A stretch of 27,500 nt of DNA from contig JACVTC010000003.1 in NCBI GenBank assembly GCA_016946835.1, positions 1,087,501 through 1,115,000 of the forward strand, read 5' to 3'. Below the pieces are notes generated by a model. That model ran no database searches, had not been told where the DNA came from, and saw nothing but the letters and a program-made list of their open reading frames with translations. The position numbers and the translations under genes were made by a program. Positions 10,345-23,764 of this stretch are shown piece after piece. Each line of letters begins with the position of its first letter. Position 1 is the stretch's first letter. Source of the DNA: Neocallimastix lanati (nom. inval.) (lineage: Eukaryota > Neocallimastigomycota > Neocallimastigomycetes > Neocallimastigales > Neocallimastigaceae).

Positions 10345-12627
10345 ATGTTTGATAAAAGAGCACATATAAGAAATAACTCAAAATCAAGATATTTATCTCT
10401 TCAACCGGTAGCGAGAAGTAGAGCAATAAGAAATAAAATAATAAGTTTTGCTAGTGCTTTAATAGTGATATTGTCTTTTGGGGCAGTATCATTTTATTTT
10501 TATTCTACTTTAAACTATCGTTTCAATGAAATAGTATCATTTCTTAACTCTGTATCAATAAGTAATACTACTGACTCCATAATACAAAGTGTACGTAGTC
10601 AACGCCAATTACAAAGCGATGTTGAAGTACATTATTATCCTTTAGGTGAGCTATCGGATATGCCTGAAAATGTTCGTTCAACAGCAGTTAACTTATTATT
10701 AGAAGAAGCTAATGATATATTGGATCAGGAAGCAAGTCATATCAATGAAGATATGAGAGATGCTTATCCAGATATGCGTGAATTGGAATTTCATTTACGT
10801 TATGCACAAGAAGTAGAACGTGGAATTCGTGGTCCAGAATTGGAACCTGAGTGGGAATGGGCTGCAAATGTAGCTATTGTATATACTTGGGTTAATGGTT
10901 CAGAACCAATACATCTTCAACAAAAATCAAAGTATAATGGAGGTAATGCAAAACCGGATAATCGTGATAGATGTGTAGATGAACTTCGTTATTCTATTCG
11001 TTCATTAATGAAGAATTTAATTTGGCATAAAGGTACTATATATATCGTAGCACCAACAAATCATGTACCAGAATGGTTAGATCCTACTTATGATCGTATA
11101 AAAATAATTGATCAATCTGATCTTTTACCAGAAAAGAATTATTTAGGTGAAGATGTTAATCCAACGTTTAATTCTTTCGCTATTGAATGGTATTTAGATA
11201 AAATTGAAGGGATAACTGAACAGTTTATTCAAATTAACGATGATTATTTTTTTAGACGTCCAGTACACCCATCTTTATTCTTTTATGGTGGTGGAGAAGC
11301 TTATAATTTAAATCCTTCATTAGTGAAACCATTAACAAAAAATGAAAAAATTTTAAGAGAAAGAAAAAAGTTTAACAAATTTAGAAAAGGTACTAAAGTT
11401 ACTGAAACTGGTATTTGGGAATATCTTTATGGTTCAAAGAAAAGCGAATCCGAAGAGGTTAACAAACAACACATGTATCGTCGTAGTCTTTTTGATTACA
11501 ATAATTTTGTTCCAATGCCAGATCCAATGATACATTATGCATATGATGAGGAAGCTATTAAAGATTTTGAAGAAATCGACAATCAAAATATTCCAGGTGG
11601 ATCAATTGTTAATAGAAACAATTCAGTTATTGTAATGAATGATATTTATGGAAAGCATTTTGTTTTGGATTTAAGTAATGGCGTCTATAATGGCCTTATT
11701 AATAAGGAGGAATATGAAACAAAGAATTGGAGTCCAGATTTTACTATTAATGATAAAAGTAATTCAATATTATCAATGAAAAATAAGAATAAAGAATTAA
11801 CATTAAGTCAACGTATGAAAGAAATATTTATTGGAAGTAAAAAGGATAAAAGTAATACTGAAAATTATTCAAAGACTTATTATCCAAATGCCGCTCGTCA
11901 TTTCCATTTTCCAATTATTTATATGGAAAATCGTAGTGTTGAAAGGGATTTAAACTCTTACAAGCATATTGGTTATAAGGGAACATTTGAAACTACATGG
12001 GGTGAAAAATTTCAAGCTGCTGAGGCAATTACTACTTTTTGTTTAAAGTCATTCTTTGGTGAAGATGTTGGTATCAATTCGTTATATCATGCTCCATATG
12101 TATTTTATCGTGATTTATATGAACCTGCTCGTCAACTCTATCATGAATATCTTAATTTAACATTAACTCATCGTTTTCGTGATGGATTTGATATCTTACC
12201 ACCATTATCTAAGCTTTCTTATCTTCGTTTACAAGCTTCAAATCCAAAATTTGAAAAAGAATTTGATAAAAAATATAATGTGACTTACATTTATTCAAAG
12301 GAAAATATTTCAGAAAAGAATAATGGTAATAAGGAAGAAGAAAATAAACATATTCGTACTATATTAAAATACGGTTTTCATATTATGAGTGAAGAATATG
12401 TAAAGAAATTATTTACTTTTGGTGCCATTTACGATAATTGTAGACATAATGAAAACTTATTTAAGAAAATCATGGAATCTGAAACTCTTTTAATGTATAA
12501 TTTAAATGATGATTATAATTTACCAGAAGCTGGAGAACAATTAAGAGCTTTCTTAAAGTATATGTATCCAGAACCTGGTCCATTTGAGAAAGAATACATA
12601 AAGATAAGAAATTTAAATGAAAATTAA
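10345..12627 (+). CDS. Stealth-family sugar-phosphate transferase, type II membrane protein
   Basis: A 760-residue intronless gene. Stealth proteins (bacterial capsule enzymes and the GNPTAB group) move a sugar 1-phosphate from a nucleotide sugar to a glycan. All four conserved regions are visible: CR1 about 175-188 (VAIVYTWVNGSEP); CR2 about 208-313, with DELRYSIRS, PTFNSFAIE and the INDDYFFRRP acidic motif (D299/D300); CR3 about 582-630 (HAPYVFYRDL, LTHRFRDGFDI); CR4 about 718-749 (LNDDYNLPEAG, PEPGPFEKE). A basic tail (residues 1-31) precedes a single hydrophobic helix (about 32-54), so the catalytic part should face the Golgi or ER lumen. Several N-glycosylation sequons (NTT 74, NGS 184, NLT 604, NVT 645, NIS 654) agree with that. 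A polar insert of about 265 residues separates CR2 from CR3. The acceptor glycan cannot be told from the sequence. The start is the only ATG upstream of the membrane helix. Confidence 0.96.
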   Translation: MFDKRAHIRNNSKSRYLSLQPVARSRAIRNKIISFASALIVILSFGAVSFYFYSTLNYRFNEIVSFLNSVSISNTTDSIIQSVRSQRQLQSDVEVHYYPLGELSDMPENVRSTAVNLLLEEANDILDQEASHINEDMRDAYPDMRELEFHLRYAQEVERGIRGPELEPEWEWAANVAIVYTWVNGSEPIHLQQKSKYNGGNAKPDNRDRCVDELRYSIRSLMKNLIWHKGTIYIVAPTNHVPEWLDPTYDRIKIIDQSDLLPEKNYLGEDVNPTFNSFAIEWYLDKIEGITEQFIQINDDYFFRRPVHPSLFFYGGGEAYNLNPSLVKPLTKNEKILRERKKFNKFRKGTKVTETGIWEYLYGSKKSESEEVNKQHMYRRSLFDYNNFVPMPDPMIHYAYDEEAIKDFEEIDNQNIPGGSIVNRNNSVIVMNDIYGKHFVLDLSNGVYNGLINKEEYETKNWSPDFTINDKSNSILSMKNKNKELTLSQRMKEIFIGSKKDKSNTENYSKTYYPNAARHFHFPIIYMENRSVERDLNSYKHIGYKGTFETTWGEKFQAAEAITTFCLKSFFGEDVGINSLYHAPYVFYRDLYEPARQLYHEYLNLTLTHRFRDGFDILPPLSKLSYLRLQASNPKFEKEFDKKYNVTYIYSKENISEKNNGNKEEENKHIRTILKYGFHIMSEEYVKKLFTFGAIYDNCRHNENLFKKIMESETLLMYNLNDDYNLPEAGEQLRAFLKYMYPEPGPFEKEYIKIRNLNEN

Positions 12628-13440
12628 AAATACTTATAGAATATTTTTGTTGTATTATATATAAATTATATCTTTTAAAAGGATGATACCAATTTTTTTA
12701 TATAAAGTTTTTATTATAATAAATATTATATTTTTTTCAATTCTTTTTTTTTTTAATTTTATTTTTTTTTCTGAATTATGAAAAGAAAAAAAAAAAAAGA
12801 AAGAATCAAAACAAAAGTAAAATCTCATAGCAATTAATTAAATCATTATTAAATCATAATACCATTCCATTTAGAGAGATGAAAGAAATAAAAACATTAA
12901 CTTTTTTTTTATTATATATAGTAAATTTTTGATAACATAGAAGATAAAAAAAAAATAAAAAAAACAAAAAAAAAAAAAAAAAAAAGAAAAAGAAAAAAAT
13001 TAAATTTATATTGTTTTAAAAATGTCATCCCAAATATATATATATAAATATTTTATATATTAATTTTTTTTATTTTCTTTTTATGTTTTTTTTTTTTTTA
13101 TAATGTTTTTTATTTTTTTTTTTTTAAATTTATATATATATTTAAAAAAAAAAACATATATAAATGTAATTTTTTTTTTTTTTATTAGATTTTAAAAAAT
13201 TAGTTTTATGACCATATTTTATATATAACAATTTAAAAAAAGTTAATTAGTTTTTTATGTTTTTTTTTTCTTAGTAAAAAGCGTTAAAAATATATATACA
13301 TTAGTTTAAGAAATTATCAATTAATTGAATTTAATAAAATTTTAATAATAATAACTTTTTTTTTTTTTTTTTTTTTTTTATTTAATTATATTTATTTTAA
13401 ACCGTAATAATATAAACAATTTTAAAAACAACAACAACAA

Positions 13441-13484
<44 letters not shown>

Positions 13485-14040
13485 AAGAAAAAGGAAGAAA
13501 AAAAAATTATAAATTTTCTCTATAAAAAATTAAAAAATTATAAATATAAAAAAAAATATATATGAAATATTTTTAAATTTATAATTTTTTTTTTCTTAAA
13601 TTATTATTATAATTATTATTATTTGTTATTAACTGTATCTAAATTTTTTTTTTTTTTTTATTTTTATTAAAATATATAAGATATTATGATGATAATAATT
13701 AAGTATATTTATAAAAAAATTTATTAAAAGGAAAGAAATTCTTCTTTTTAATTATTTTTTATTTACTAATTCATATTTATATTATTATTATTTTATATTT
13801 ATATTATTTTTATAAATACATATTTTTATATTTTATAAATTAAAAAAAAAAAAAAAAAAAAAGATTACTTAAATCTAAAGCATAATAAATAAATAAATAA
13901 AAATAAAAATAAACATCAAAAAGAACAAAAACACAAATAAAATTAAAATGTATAAATGGAATCAAAATTAATTATAATAATAAAATAATAAATAATTTTA
14001 ACAATGAAAAAAAAAAAAAAAAATAATAAAGAAATATATA

Positions 14041-14080
<40 letters not shown>
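12628..14080. other. AT-rich spacer downstream of the Stealth gene
   Basis: Holds the gene's 3' UTR, then A and T runs (A-rich at about 12967-12985, T at about 13361-13379, A at about 13442-13471 and 13843-13862, and 38 T at 14043-14080). No coding frame or RNA gene was recognised. Confidence 0.7.
12718..12723 (+). terminator. Candidate polyadenylation signal for the Stealth gene
   Basis: AATAAA lies 91 bases after the stop codon. The hexamer is frequent by chance in this DNA, so the assignment rests only on its position. Confidence 0.3.
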
Positions 14081-14081
<1 letters not shown>

Positions 14082-14200
14082 TCCTAAAATGTTGACGGTG
14101 TTGTGGTAAAGGTATCAAGTGTGTCCTAATTTTTGTCCCTGTTGTAAAAGTAATAAACAATGGATAAGGCATTGGTTAATTGATTGTTCATTTTTTCAAT
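14081..14200 (+). pseudogene. LINE-like reverse transcriptase remnant 1 (zinc-knuckle part)
   Basis: A 38-base T run (14043-14080) is followed by sequence of higher GC. One frame reads CPNFCPCCKSNKQWIRHW from 14122 and then LIDCSFF, a CxxxCxxC...HWxxxC pattern. Just before it, TGTCCTAAAATGTTGACGG at about 14082 resembles the start of the second remnant's motif (TGCCCTAAATGATGCCC at 14519), out of frame. CCHC-type motifs near the C-terminus are typical of LINE ORF2 proteins. It is too broken to be functional. The family is inferred from the motif, not from an alignment. Confidence 0.4.
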
Positions 14201-14245
14201 CATATTCATAGTAAAGTCAATGATAAAATTTTATTCTTATATATA

Positions 14246-14247
<2 letters not shown>

Positions 14248-14281
<34 letters not shown>

Positions 14282-14403
14282 GACAGGGAAGAGAATACAC
14301 TTTCATAAATTTATTAATTTTATTACATATAACGTTTTTAATCGTGGCAACCTAACAAATGATATCGTTAATAGTAATAATGATAATTGTAACATATTTT
14401 AAA
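14248..14403. other. Poly(T) tract and unassigned higher-GC fragment
   Basis: A 33-base T run (14248-14280) is followed by about 120 bp of richer composition. One + strand frame reads RIHFHKFINFITYNVFNRG and ends at a stop at 14400. No family recognised. It sits between two retroelement-like remnants and may be part of the same debris. Confidence 0.3.
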
Positions 14404-14503
14404 ATTTTATATCAATAATAATTGCTGTAATTATCTTTCAATAAGACAAAAATAAATATGGTGTGGTTTTAAATTTGACATTAGTATTTCCATTAAAAGA
14501 AAA

Positions 14504-15059
14504 ATGGACTCAGAAGATTGCCCTAAATGATGCCCATGTTGTGGAGTTAGTGTAGTTAGCTTTCATCACTGGACCTTTGCCTGTAAAGAATTGGAAAATT
14601 ACAGAAATAAATCTCTACCTTTTCTAGATGATCTCTTTTTGAAGTTTGCAATGATCATTGAACAAAAATCCTTGGATGTTTCTTTAGATTCAGAAAAAGA
14701 TTATGATAATAATATTTATTATTTTATATTGAGTGCTCTTCTTGGCGGGCGTTCATATATATGATAAAAAAAATTAAAGTTAATGATGGGGAACAAAGAC
14801 AATTTAGATGACAATATTTTTTAAATATAGTTCAACTTTCGTCGATTGTTCCGTATTTTTGTGGGGATTGAGGAGTTTCTAACAAACGTAATACCATTAA
14901 TTGGTCGATTTTTTTAGAATTGATGATGAAGTTGGTATTCCGTTGTAATCTATTGAATCTACCGTTTACTAAGAGCGTCGACGTCGAAATGATAAGGCAT
15001 GGATTTTTACCTCCCGGTGAAAGATCTGATACAGATTCGTTTGATAACACTAAATACTG
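14504..15059 (+). pseudogene. LINE-like reverse transcriptase C-terminal remnant 2
   Basis: From ATG 14504 a frame of 86 codons, with one TGA at 14528-14530, reads a zinc-knuckle-like CPK-x-CPCCGVSVVSFHHWTFAC, then LPFLDDLFLKF, then FILSALLGGRS, and stops at 14762. The story continues in another frame, with stops, as QYFLNIVQLSSIVPYFCGD and then an open stretch (INWSIFLELMMKLVFRCN) to 15059. The order CCHC, LLGGRS, hydrophobic LxSIVP is shared with the third remnant, which supports a common protein family. I infer the C-terminal end of a LINE ORF2. An antisense frame at 14832-15050 overlaps it and is probably a shadow. Confidence 0.45.
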
Positions 15060-15486
15060 AAATTATTACTCACAGTAATGGACGTGGTGTTATCATCGAT
15101 GAATAGGAAAAGTTAGAGGCTATTGCTTCTAACGCACTTTTATTGAAAATAATGTTTATGTTGATTCTAGTGTGTATGAAAAAAAAAAGTGTTTAATTTC
15201 CTTCTTGGAGGAAGAAGTATTAATAACAGTATAAGGGAATGGAATGATCTATTTATGTGCAAGATGAAATCAGGTGCTTATTCTGATACTCCATTCTTGG
15301 TGGCTACCGCAGCTCTTCTTCAATCGATTATACCTATTGCTATTGGCCAGCAATTGGTCTTTGTTCCCTAGGTTCAAATCAAATCGTACTACTACTACCA
15401 CTACCAAGAGAGTTTATGCTGAAGAAACAGTAAGACAGGCCAGCAGGACTAGCGCAACCAATGAAGATCATAATTTCGTATCTTAA
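15060..15486 (+). pseudogene. LINE-like reverse transcriptase C-terminal remnant 3
   Basis: Frames broken by a slip in an A run near 15180 and by a stop at 15369 read ENNVYVDSSVYEKK, then FNFLLGGRSINNSIREWND, then FLVATAALLQSIIPIAIGQQ, and after a frame change PRFKSNRTTTTTTKRVYAEE, ending at the stop codon 15484-15486. LLGGRS and LLQSIIPI match the LLGGRS and VQLSSIVP parts of remnant 2, but the nucleotides differ a good deal, so these are two old copies and not a recent duplication. HSNGRGVIIDE upstream (about 15070-15105) may belong to it. Non-functional. Confidence 0.45.
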
Positions 15487-15610
15487 AATTATGATTAACA
15501 TGGTGAAGTCAAAAATAATTATAATACTACAGTATAATAATAATGCCCTTGTGAAGTCTTACTGACACCAATGAAATGAAACAAGAATACATTATACCAT
15601 TATTTTATTT

Positions 15611-15658
<48 letters not shown>

Positions 15659-16242
15659 GTATATTCTTTTATCTTTTTTTTTATTATTATTTTAGTTTTT
15701 TATTATGAAGGATCTTAAACTATTTAATTTTTTTCTTTATTTTCTTTTTATTTCTTTTATCTTTATTATTATATATACTTCTATATTTAAATTCTGCATT
15801 AAATATAAAAATGGAAGAAAAAAATAATAAATATTGATATTAATAAATTAATAAATAATAATAATAATGATACAAATAGTAATAAATTTGAAAAAAAAAA
15901 AAAAAGTTAAATGAAAATAAAATAAATTGTTAAAGTAGTGATAATAAGCATTTATAATAAATATAGAACAAATACAAAACAAATTAAAAATTAATATATT
16001 TATTAAATAGCATAAACATTAAAAAAAAAAATGAAGTAAACAATTGAAAAGATTGAATTGAAATTAAAATAAAAGATTAACAAAATGTAAATCATACATC
16101 ATAAATAAAGATGTATGATAGATTAAATTTTTTTTTTTTAAAAAAAAAAAATAATAAATAAAAAAATAAAAATAAATTGAAGTAAAATTATTAATAAAAT
16201 TTTTGTTTAATGAAAAAAATATTGTTTAGCTTATGAATAAAT
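15487..16242. other. Spacer with a 44-base poly(T) tract and a short hairpin
   Basis: T run at 15613-15656, then A/T sequence. At 16091-16119 ATCATACATC and GATGTATGAT form a perfect 10-bp stem with a 9-nt loop, about 124 bases before the profilin-like start. No gene recognised. Confidence 0.6.
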
Positions 16243-16669
16243 ATGTCTTAACAAGTTTACGTTGACCAAAACCTTCTTAGAACTGACAAAATAGCTCATG
16301 CAGCTTTTCATGGTCATGATGGTAGTACCTGGGCTACTTCTGCTGGATTCGCTGTCAATGCTACTGAATTTCAATATTTAATTAAGGCTTTTTAGGATTC
16401 ATCTAGTATTCGTACTAATGGTTTACATATCAATGGTTAAGAAGTACATTGCCCTTAGAGCTGATGACAGAAGTATCAATGCTAAGGCTGGTAATGATGA
16501 TTGTACCTTTGTTGAAACTAATCAAACTGTTCTTATTGGTATCTCTGCTGAACCAACTCAATCAGGAGAAGCTACTAAGATGTTTATTGCAAGAAAACTA
16601 TCATATATGAATCAATTTTTATTACCAAAAAAAAATTTGTTAAATGGGATAGGTATAAAAATGTCATGA
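16243..16669 (+). pseudogene. Broken profilin copy
   Basis: From ATG 16243 the translation is clearly profilin, the small actin- and polyproline-binding protein: QVYVDQNLL, DGSTWATSAGF and RTNGLHING in the first frame, then KKYIALRADDRS, VETNQTVLIG and QSGEATKM after a +1 shift. It carries an in-frame TAA at 16249 (where profilins have a conserved Trp in MSWQ), an in-frame TAG at 16393, and a one-base shift at 16438, where GGT TAA GAA must be read with one T skipped. The normal C-terminal helix is replaced by unrelated residues, and the frame ends with TGA at 16667. About 113 of the usual 125 or so residues are recognisable. No intron is visible, which fits a retrocopy but does not prove it. 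Almost certainly dead. Confidence 0.85.
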
Positions 16670-17040
16670 AATTAAGAAAGAAATTTGTGATCATAATAAA
16701 TTTGAGATCTTTAATGAAGAATTAGGAAGTGAAGAACTTTCAGTAGATTGTATGGTTGAAAAGTTCATCAATACTACTAATTTCATTGCTAGGGATTTAT
16801 CGATTATATCGTCATCGAAAATTAGAAAAGCGATGTTTAGAATGTCCCGTAAAATTTATTGTTCTTCAAAAGGTAAAACATATTAAATACAAACAAATTA
16901 AGCGTTATGTTTCTGCAAATGATTCCCAATGAATTTGCTAAGATAGTTGACTTATATAACAGACTATGTGAATCGATTCATAAAAAAATGTTAACGAATT
17001 TAGGAAAAAAAAAAAAAAGAATATTTATTTTGGATTAAAA
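16659..17040 (+). pseudogene. Unrecognised broken reading frame after the profilin copy
   Basis: An open frame from 16659 to TAA 16884-16886 reads CHEIKKEICDHNKFEIFNEE, then LGSEELSVDCMVEKFINTTN and SKIRKAMFRMSRKIY. After a one-base change the frame continues as LNTNKLSVMFLQMIPNEF, AKIVDLYNRLCESIHKKM and runs into an A tract, ending near 17037. Amino-acid variety and composition are those of a real protein and not of random AT-rich DNA. I do not recognise the family. It may be more retroelement debris or a second gene fused to the profilin copy. Confidence 0.4.
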
Positions 17041-17376
17041 TTGGATATTTGTTAGCTCTTAAAAATGATATAGTAGGAAAGCATGGAAATGGGTAAAAAA
17101 AGAATGTAAAAATTAATTATCAATCTATTAAAAACACAATAACAATGAATTAATATATACATATATATATATATATATGAAATAGTTTTCAATTTTTTTC
17201 AATGGGGATTTTTTATTTTTTTAATTTTTTAATTTTTATTTTTTTTTTTATTTTATTATTTTTTAAAAGAATAATGGAGAAAAGATATATATATATTTCA
17301 TATTTTTATCTTAATTCTTATTTGTTAATAATTTTTAAAAATTATTTATAAATTTAATATGAATTTTACTTTTTGT

Positions 17377-17414
<38 letters not shown>

Positions 17415-17471
17415 CAATAAAAATTCTTTTATTAAAAAAAGAAAAAAATATATACCTACATTATAAAGTAA

Positions 17472-17505
<34 letters not shown>

Positions 17506-17536
17506 TTCTTTAAAATTCCTTTTAAAATCTCAATAA

Positions 17537-17567
<31 letters not shown>

Positions 17568-17711
17568 CTACAGATATATATGTTTTACTTATAAATTTTT
17601 TAATATATTTATTATTTATAATTGATTTGATATCTAATTGAACAAAATTTTTTTTATAATTCGAAAATTTATTTATATTTTAAAAAAAACTTTTATAAAA
17701 TTTTATAAGAA
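17041..17711. promoter_or_regulatory. Upstream region of PEX4 with two long poly(T) tracts
   Basis: T runs at 17379-17414 (36) and 17475-17502 (28) lie about 330 and 210 bases before the PEX4 ATG, with (AAT)n at about 17536-17565. Such tracts often mark nucleosome-free promoters in AT-rich eukaryotes. That is an inference by analogy. No gene in this stretch. Confidence 0.35.
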
Positions 17712-20354
<2,643 letters not shown>

Positions 20355-20387
20355 AAAAAAAAAAAGAGAAAAAAAAAAATAATTATA

Positions 20388-20423
<36 letters not shown>

Positions 20424-20429
<6 letters not shown>
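20424..20429 (+). terminator. Candidate polyadenylation signal for PEX4
   Basis: AATAAA 70 bases after the stop, at the end of an AAT array; another lies at 20472-20477. Weak, because the hexamer is common here. Confidence 0.25.
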
Positions 20430-20432
<3 letters not shown>

Positions 20433-20826
20433 TGATAATGATAATGATAACCTACTTTTAAAAATTATTACAATAAAAATCAAATAGTAATACGAATAGT
20501 AATATCAATCTTTAATATTATAATAACAGATAGTGATTGTGATATACTTTAAAGTCTTTAATGATTATTAAAAATTAAATAAAATATTTTTAATATATAA
20601 TATATAAAAATATATTATATATATTATTTATTTATTGCTTTTATCATTTTTGTAAAAACTTTTTTAAATTTTTTTTTAAAAAAAAAAAAACAAATTAATA
20701 AAGAAAAGAAAAAAAAATTAATAATAAATTATAAACTTATTAAATATATAGAGAGTTATAATAAAAAAAATTAAAAGATATAATAAACTTTATAAATTTA
20801 GTAAATAATAATAAAATAATAATAAT

Positions 20827-21095
<269 letters not shown>

Positions 21096-22484
21096 TAATA
21101 ATAATAATAATAATAAACAAATAAATTTAAAAATAAAAATTTTCATCTCTACTTTTCAAATTTAATAATTATACCATAACCATTAATAAATTATAATTTT
21201 AAAAAAAATTTATTAATGAATATTAAATGAAATAAAGTTATATATATATATATATATAATTTTTTTTAATTGATATATATATTTAATTAGTTAAAATATA
21301 CTTTTTTTTTTATTTTTTTTTTTATTTTTTTATATTTTTTATATTTTTTAATATTTCTCTATGTGATTATTATTTAAATATATATATATATATATAATAA
21401 ATCAATGATATACAAAATAATTATAATTATTCTAATGAATATTTATTAATTAATATAAATTGATTAATATAAATGATTAATCCTTGTAATCTTTCTTTTC
21501 TTATTAAATTCTATGATGGTATATATAAAGATATATATTGAAAGATTGTGATATATTTTTCATTTCTTTTTTCCATTATTTTCAATTTTTTTATTTATAA
21601 TATCAAATATAGATAAGATATTATTGAAAAAGGTTTATATTATATATATATTTTTTTTATCTTAATATATTATATTTTATTATTATTATTTTTTTGTATA
21701 ATCATATTTTATTATTTTTTCTTTTATCATATATTATGGGTCAATTTTTTTAAAGTATAATTATATAATTTTTTTTATAGTTTTATAATAAAATATATCA
21801 TATATACATATGTATATATTTTATTGATCATCGAGAAAAAATAAACATGTCATATTTACTTTTTTACTTTTATCATGTATCAAATTTTTTAAAACTATAT
21901 TTATATTTATAATCTTTTATAAGTCATATATATATATATATATAATCTATCGAGAATCAATTTATTTAAACTCGAAAATAAATAAACAAGTTAATAGATT
22001 AAATAGATTTATAATAAATAATAATCAAAAAAGTAAAAGAATTAAGTAGAAAAAAAAAAAATAAAGTCTAACTATATCAATTTTATTAGATTTTAAATTT
22101 TCATTTATATTATATTATATTATATTATATTTTATTCTAATCTTATTTTTAATTTTTTATTGTACTTTTTATTTTATTTATGATTTTTTGTTTTGTTTTG
22201 TTTTGTTTTTTTGTTGTTCACTGTTAATCCTAATAATATTAAAAAAAAATTTTTTTTTTTAATCATATAATATTAATAACATTAAAAAGTATAAAAAGGT
22301 AAAAATTAAAATTTTTACTAAATAAGTAAATAAGTAAATAAATATAAATAAATTAATATAAATAAATAAATAGATAGATAAATAGTTCATAATTTTAAGT
22401 GAATATTAAATTTTATATAATATTATTAAACATTATTAGTAACGATATTCAATTTTGATACAATATTATATTAAAATTATTTAG

Positions 22485-22527
<43 letters not shown>

Positions 22528-22970
22528 CATATTGAAGAAGAAAACCAAAAAAAAAAAAAAAAGGAAAAAATTTTGTAATATCACTTTTAACTAATAATAA
22601 TAAAAAATTTATATTCATATTCATATATAAAACATCTTAACACCAACATCAAGTTTTCTTTTTTTTTTTTTTTATCTTTTAAATAAAATAAAATATAGAT
22701 TAAATTTTGTGTAAATAATTTTTATTTATAGAGTTATTAAACTTTTTGCTACTCAAATATTTCAAATAGGAATTAAAATTTTTAAAATTTAAAAGTTTTA
22801 TGGTAAATTAATTTTAATTTAAAATTGATTGTTATTCTTTATTCAATCTTAAATAATATAATTTTATTGAAATAATTCTGTTCTTGTTCTTATTCTATTC
22901 TTTTCTGTTTTATTTTACTTTATTTTTATTACTTTTATTTTTTATCATTTCATACTTTTTTCTCTATTTC

Positions 22971-23001
<31 letters not shown>

Positions 23002-23080
23002 TTACACCTTTTATTATTATAAATATACTTCAATGTTTCAGAGTATTATAAAAAATAAAAAATAAAAAATAAAAAAAAAA

Positions 23081-23225
23081 AACTAAAAAAATAATAATAA
23101 TAAAAAGTTACAAAAAAATAAGAAAATATAAAAATAAAAAATAAAAAAATAAAAACTAAAAAAATAATAATAATAATAAATTACAAAAAAATACGAAAAT
23201 ACAAAAATAAAAAATAAAAAATAAA
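23081..23225. repeat. 73-bp imperfect tandem duplication
   Basis: Both copies start AACTAAAAAAATAATAATAA (23081 and 23154) and continue through TTACAAAAAAATA and ATAAAAAATAAAA with a few substitutions. Confidence 0.75.
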
Positions 23226-23241
23226 AAATAAAAAATAAAAA

Positions 23242-23690
23242 TTGAAAATACAAATAAAAATTGAAAATACAAATAAAAATTGAAAATACTAATAAAAATT
23301 AAAAATACAAATAAAAAATAAAAATTGAAAATACAAATAAAAATTGAAAATACAAATAAAAATTGAAAATACTAATAAAAATTGAAAATACAAATAAAAA
23401 TTGAAAATACTAATAAAAATTAAAAATACAAATAAAAAATAAAAATTGAAAATACAAATAAAAATTGAAAATACTAATAAAAATTGAAAATACAAATAAA
23501 AATTAAAAATACAATAAAAAATAAAAATTGAAAATACAAATAAAAAATAAAAATTGAAAATACAAATAAAAATTGAAAATACAAATAAAAAATAAAAATT
23601 GAAAATACAAATAAAAATTGAAAATACAAATAAAAATTAGAAATACAAATAAAAATTGAAAATACTAATAAAAATTAAAAATAAAAACTA
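23242..23690. repeat. 19-bp minisatellite upstream of KAP3, about 21 copies
   Basis: The unit is TTGAAAATACAAATAAAAA. Variants have TTAAAAATAC, a TAC-TAATAAAAA junction, or an extra 7 bp (AAATAAA). A block of three variant units recurs, which suggests growth by unequal exchange. The array ends about 75 bp before the KAP3 start codon, so it lies in the promoter or 5' UTR. The minus-strand frame over it is a by-product. Confidence 0.9.
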
Positions 23691-23764
23691 AATAATATAA
23701 AAATAAAATATATTAATTAAATTATAAAAATAAAAATTAAAAATAAGCTAATAATTTTTTAAAG

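Noticed and set aside
10034-10426. Minus-strand small frames near the Stealth start
   Set aside because: Made of F, I, L and Y with no family signal; one overlaps the Stealth gene in antisense.
14832-15050. 72-codon minus-strand frame with fairly normal composition
   Set aside because: It is antisense to a + strand frame that continues the retroelement-like remnant in the expected order. I prefer the + strand reading, though without a search the choice is not certain.
15340-15380. tRNA-like A-box and B-box strings (TGGCCAGCAATTGG and GGTTCAAATC)
   Set aside because: Spacing is far too short for a tRNA, and no acceptor or anticodon stems form.
17041-17711. (AAT)n and T tracts as part of a longer PEX4 first exon
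   Set aside because: The ATG at 17712 gives a complete N-terminal helix and the upstream sequence has stops in frame.
23289-23495. Minus-strand frame rich in F, Y and I
   Set aside because: By-product of the 19-bp minisatellite upstream of KAP3.
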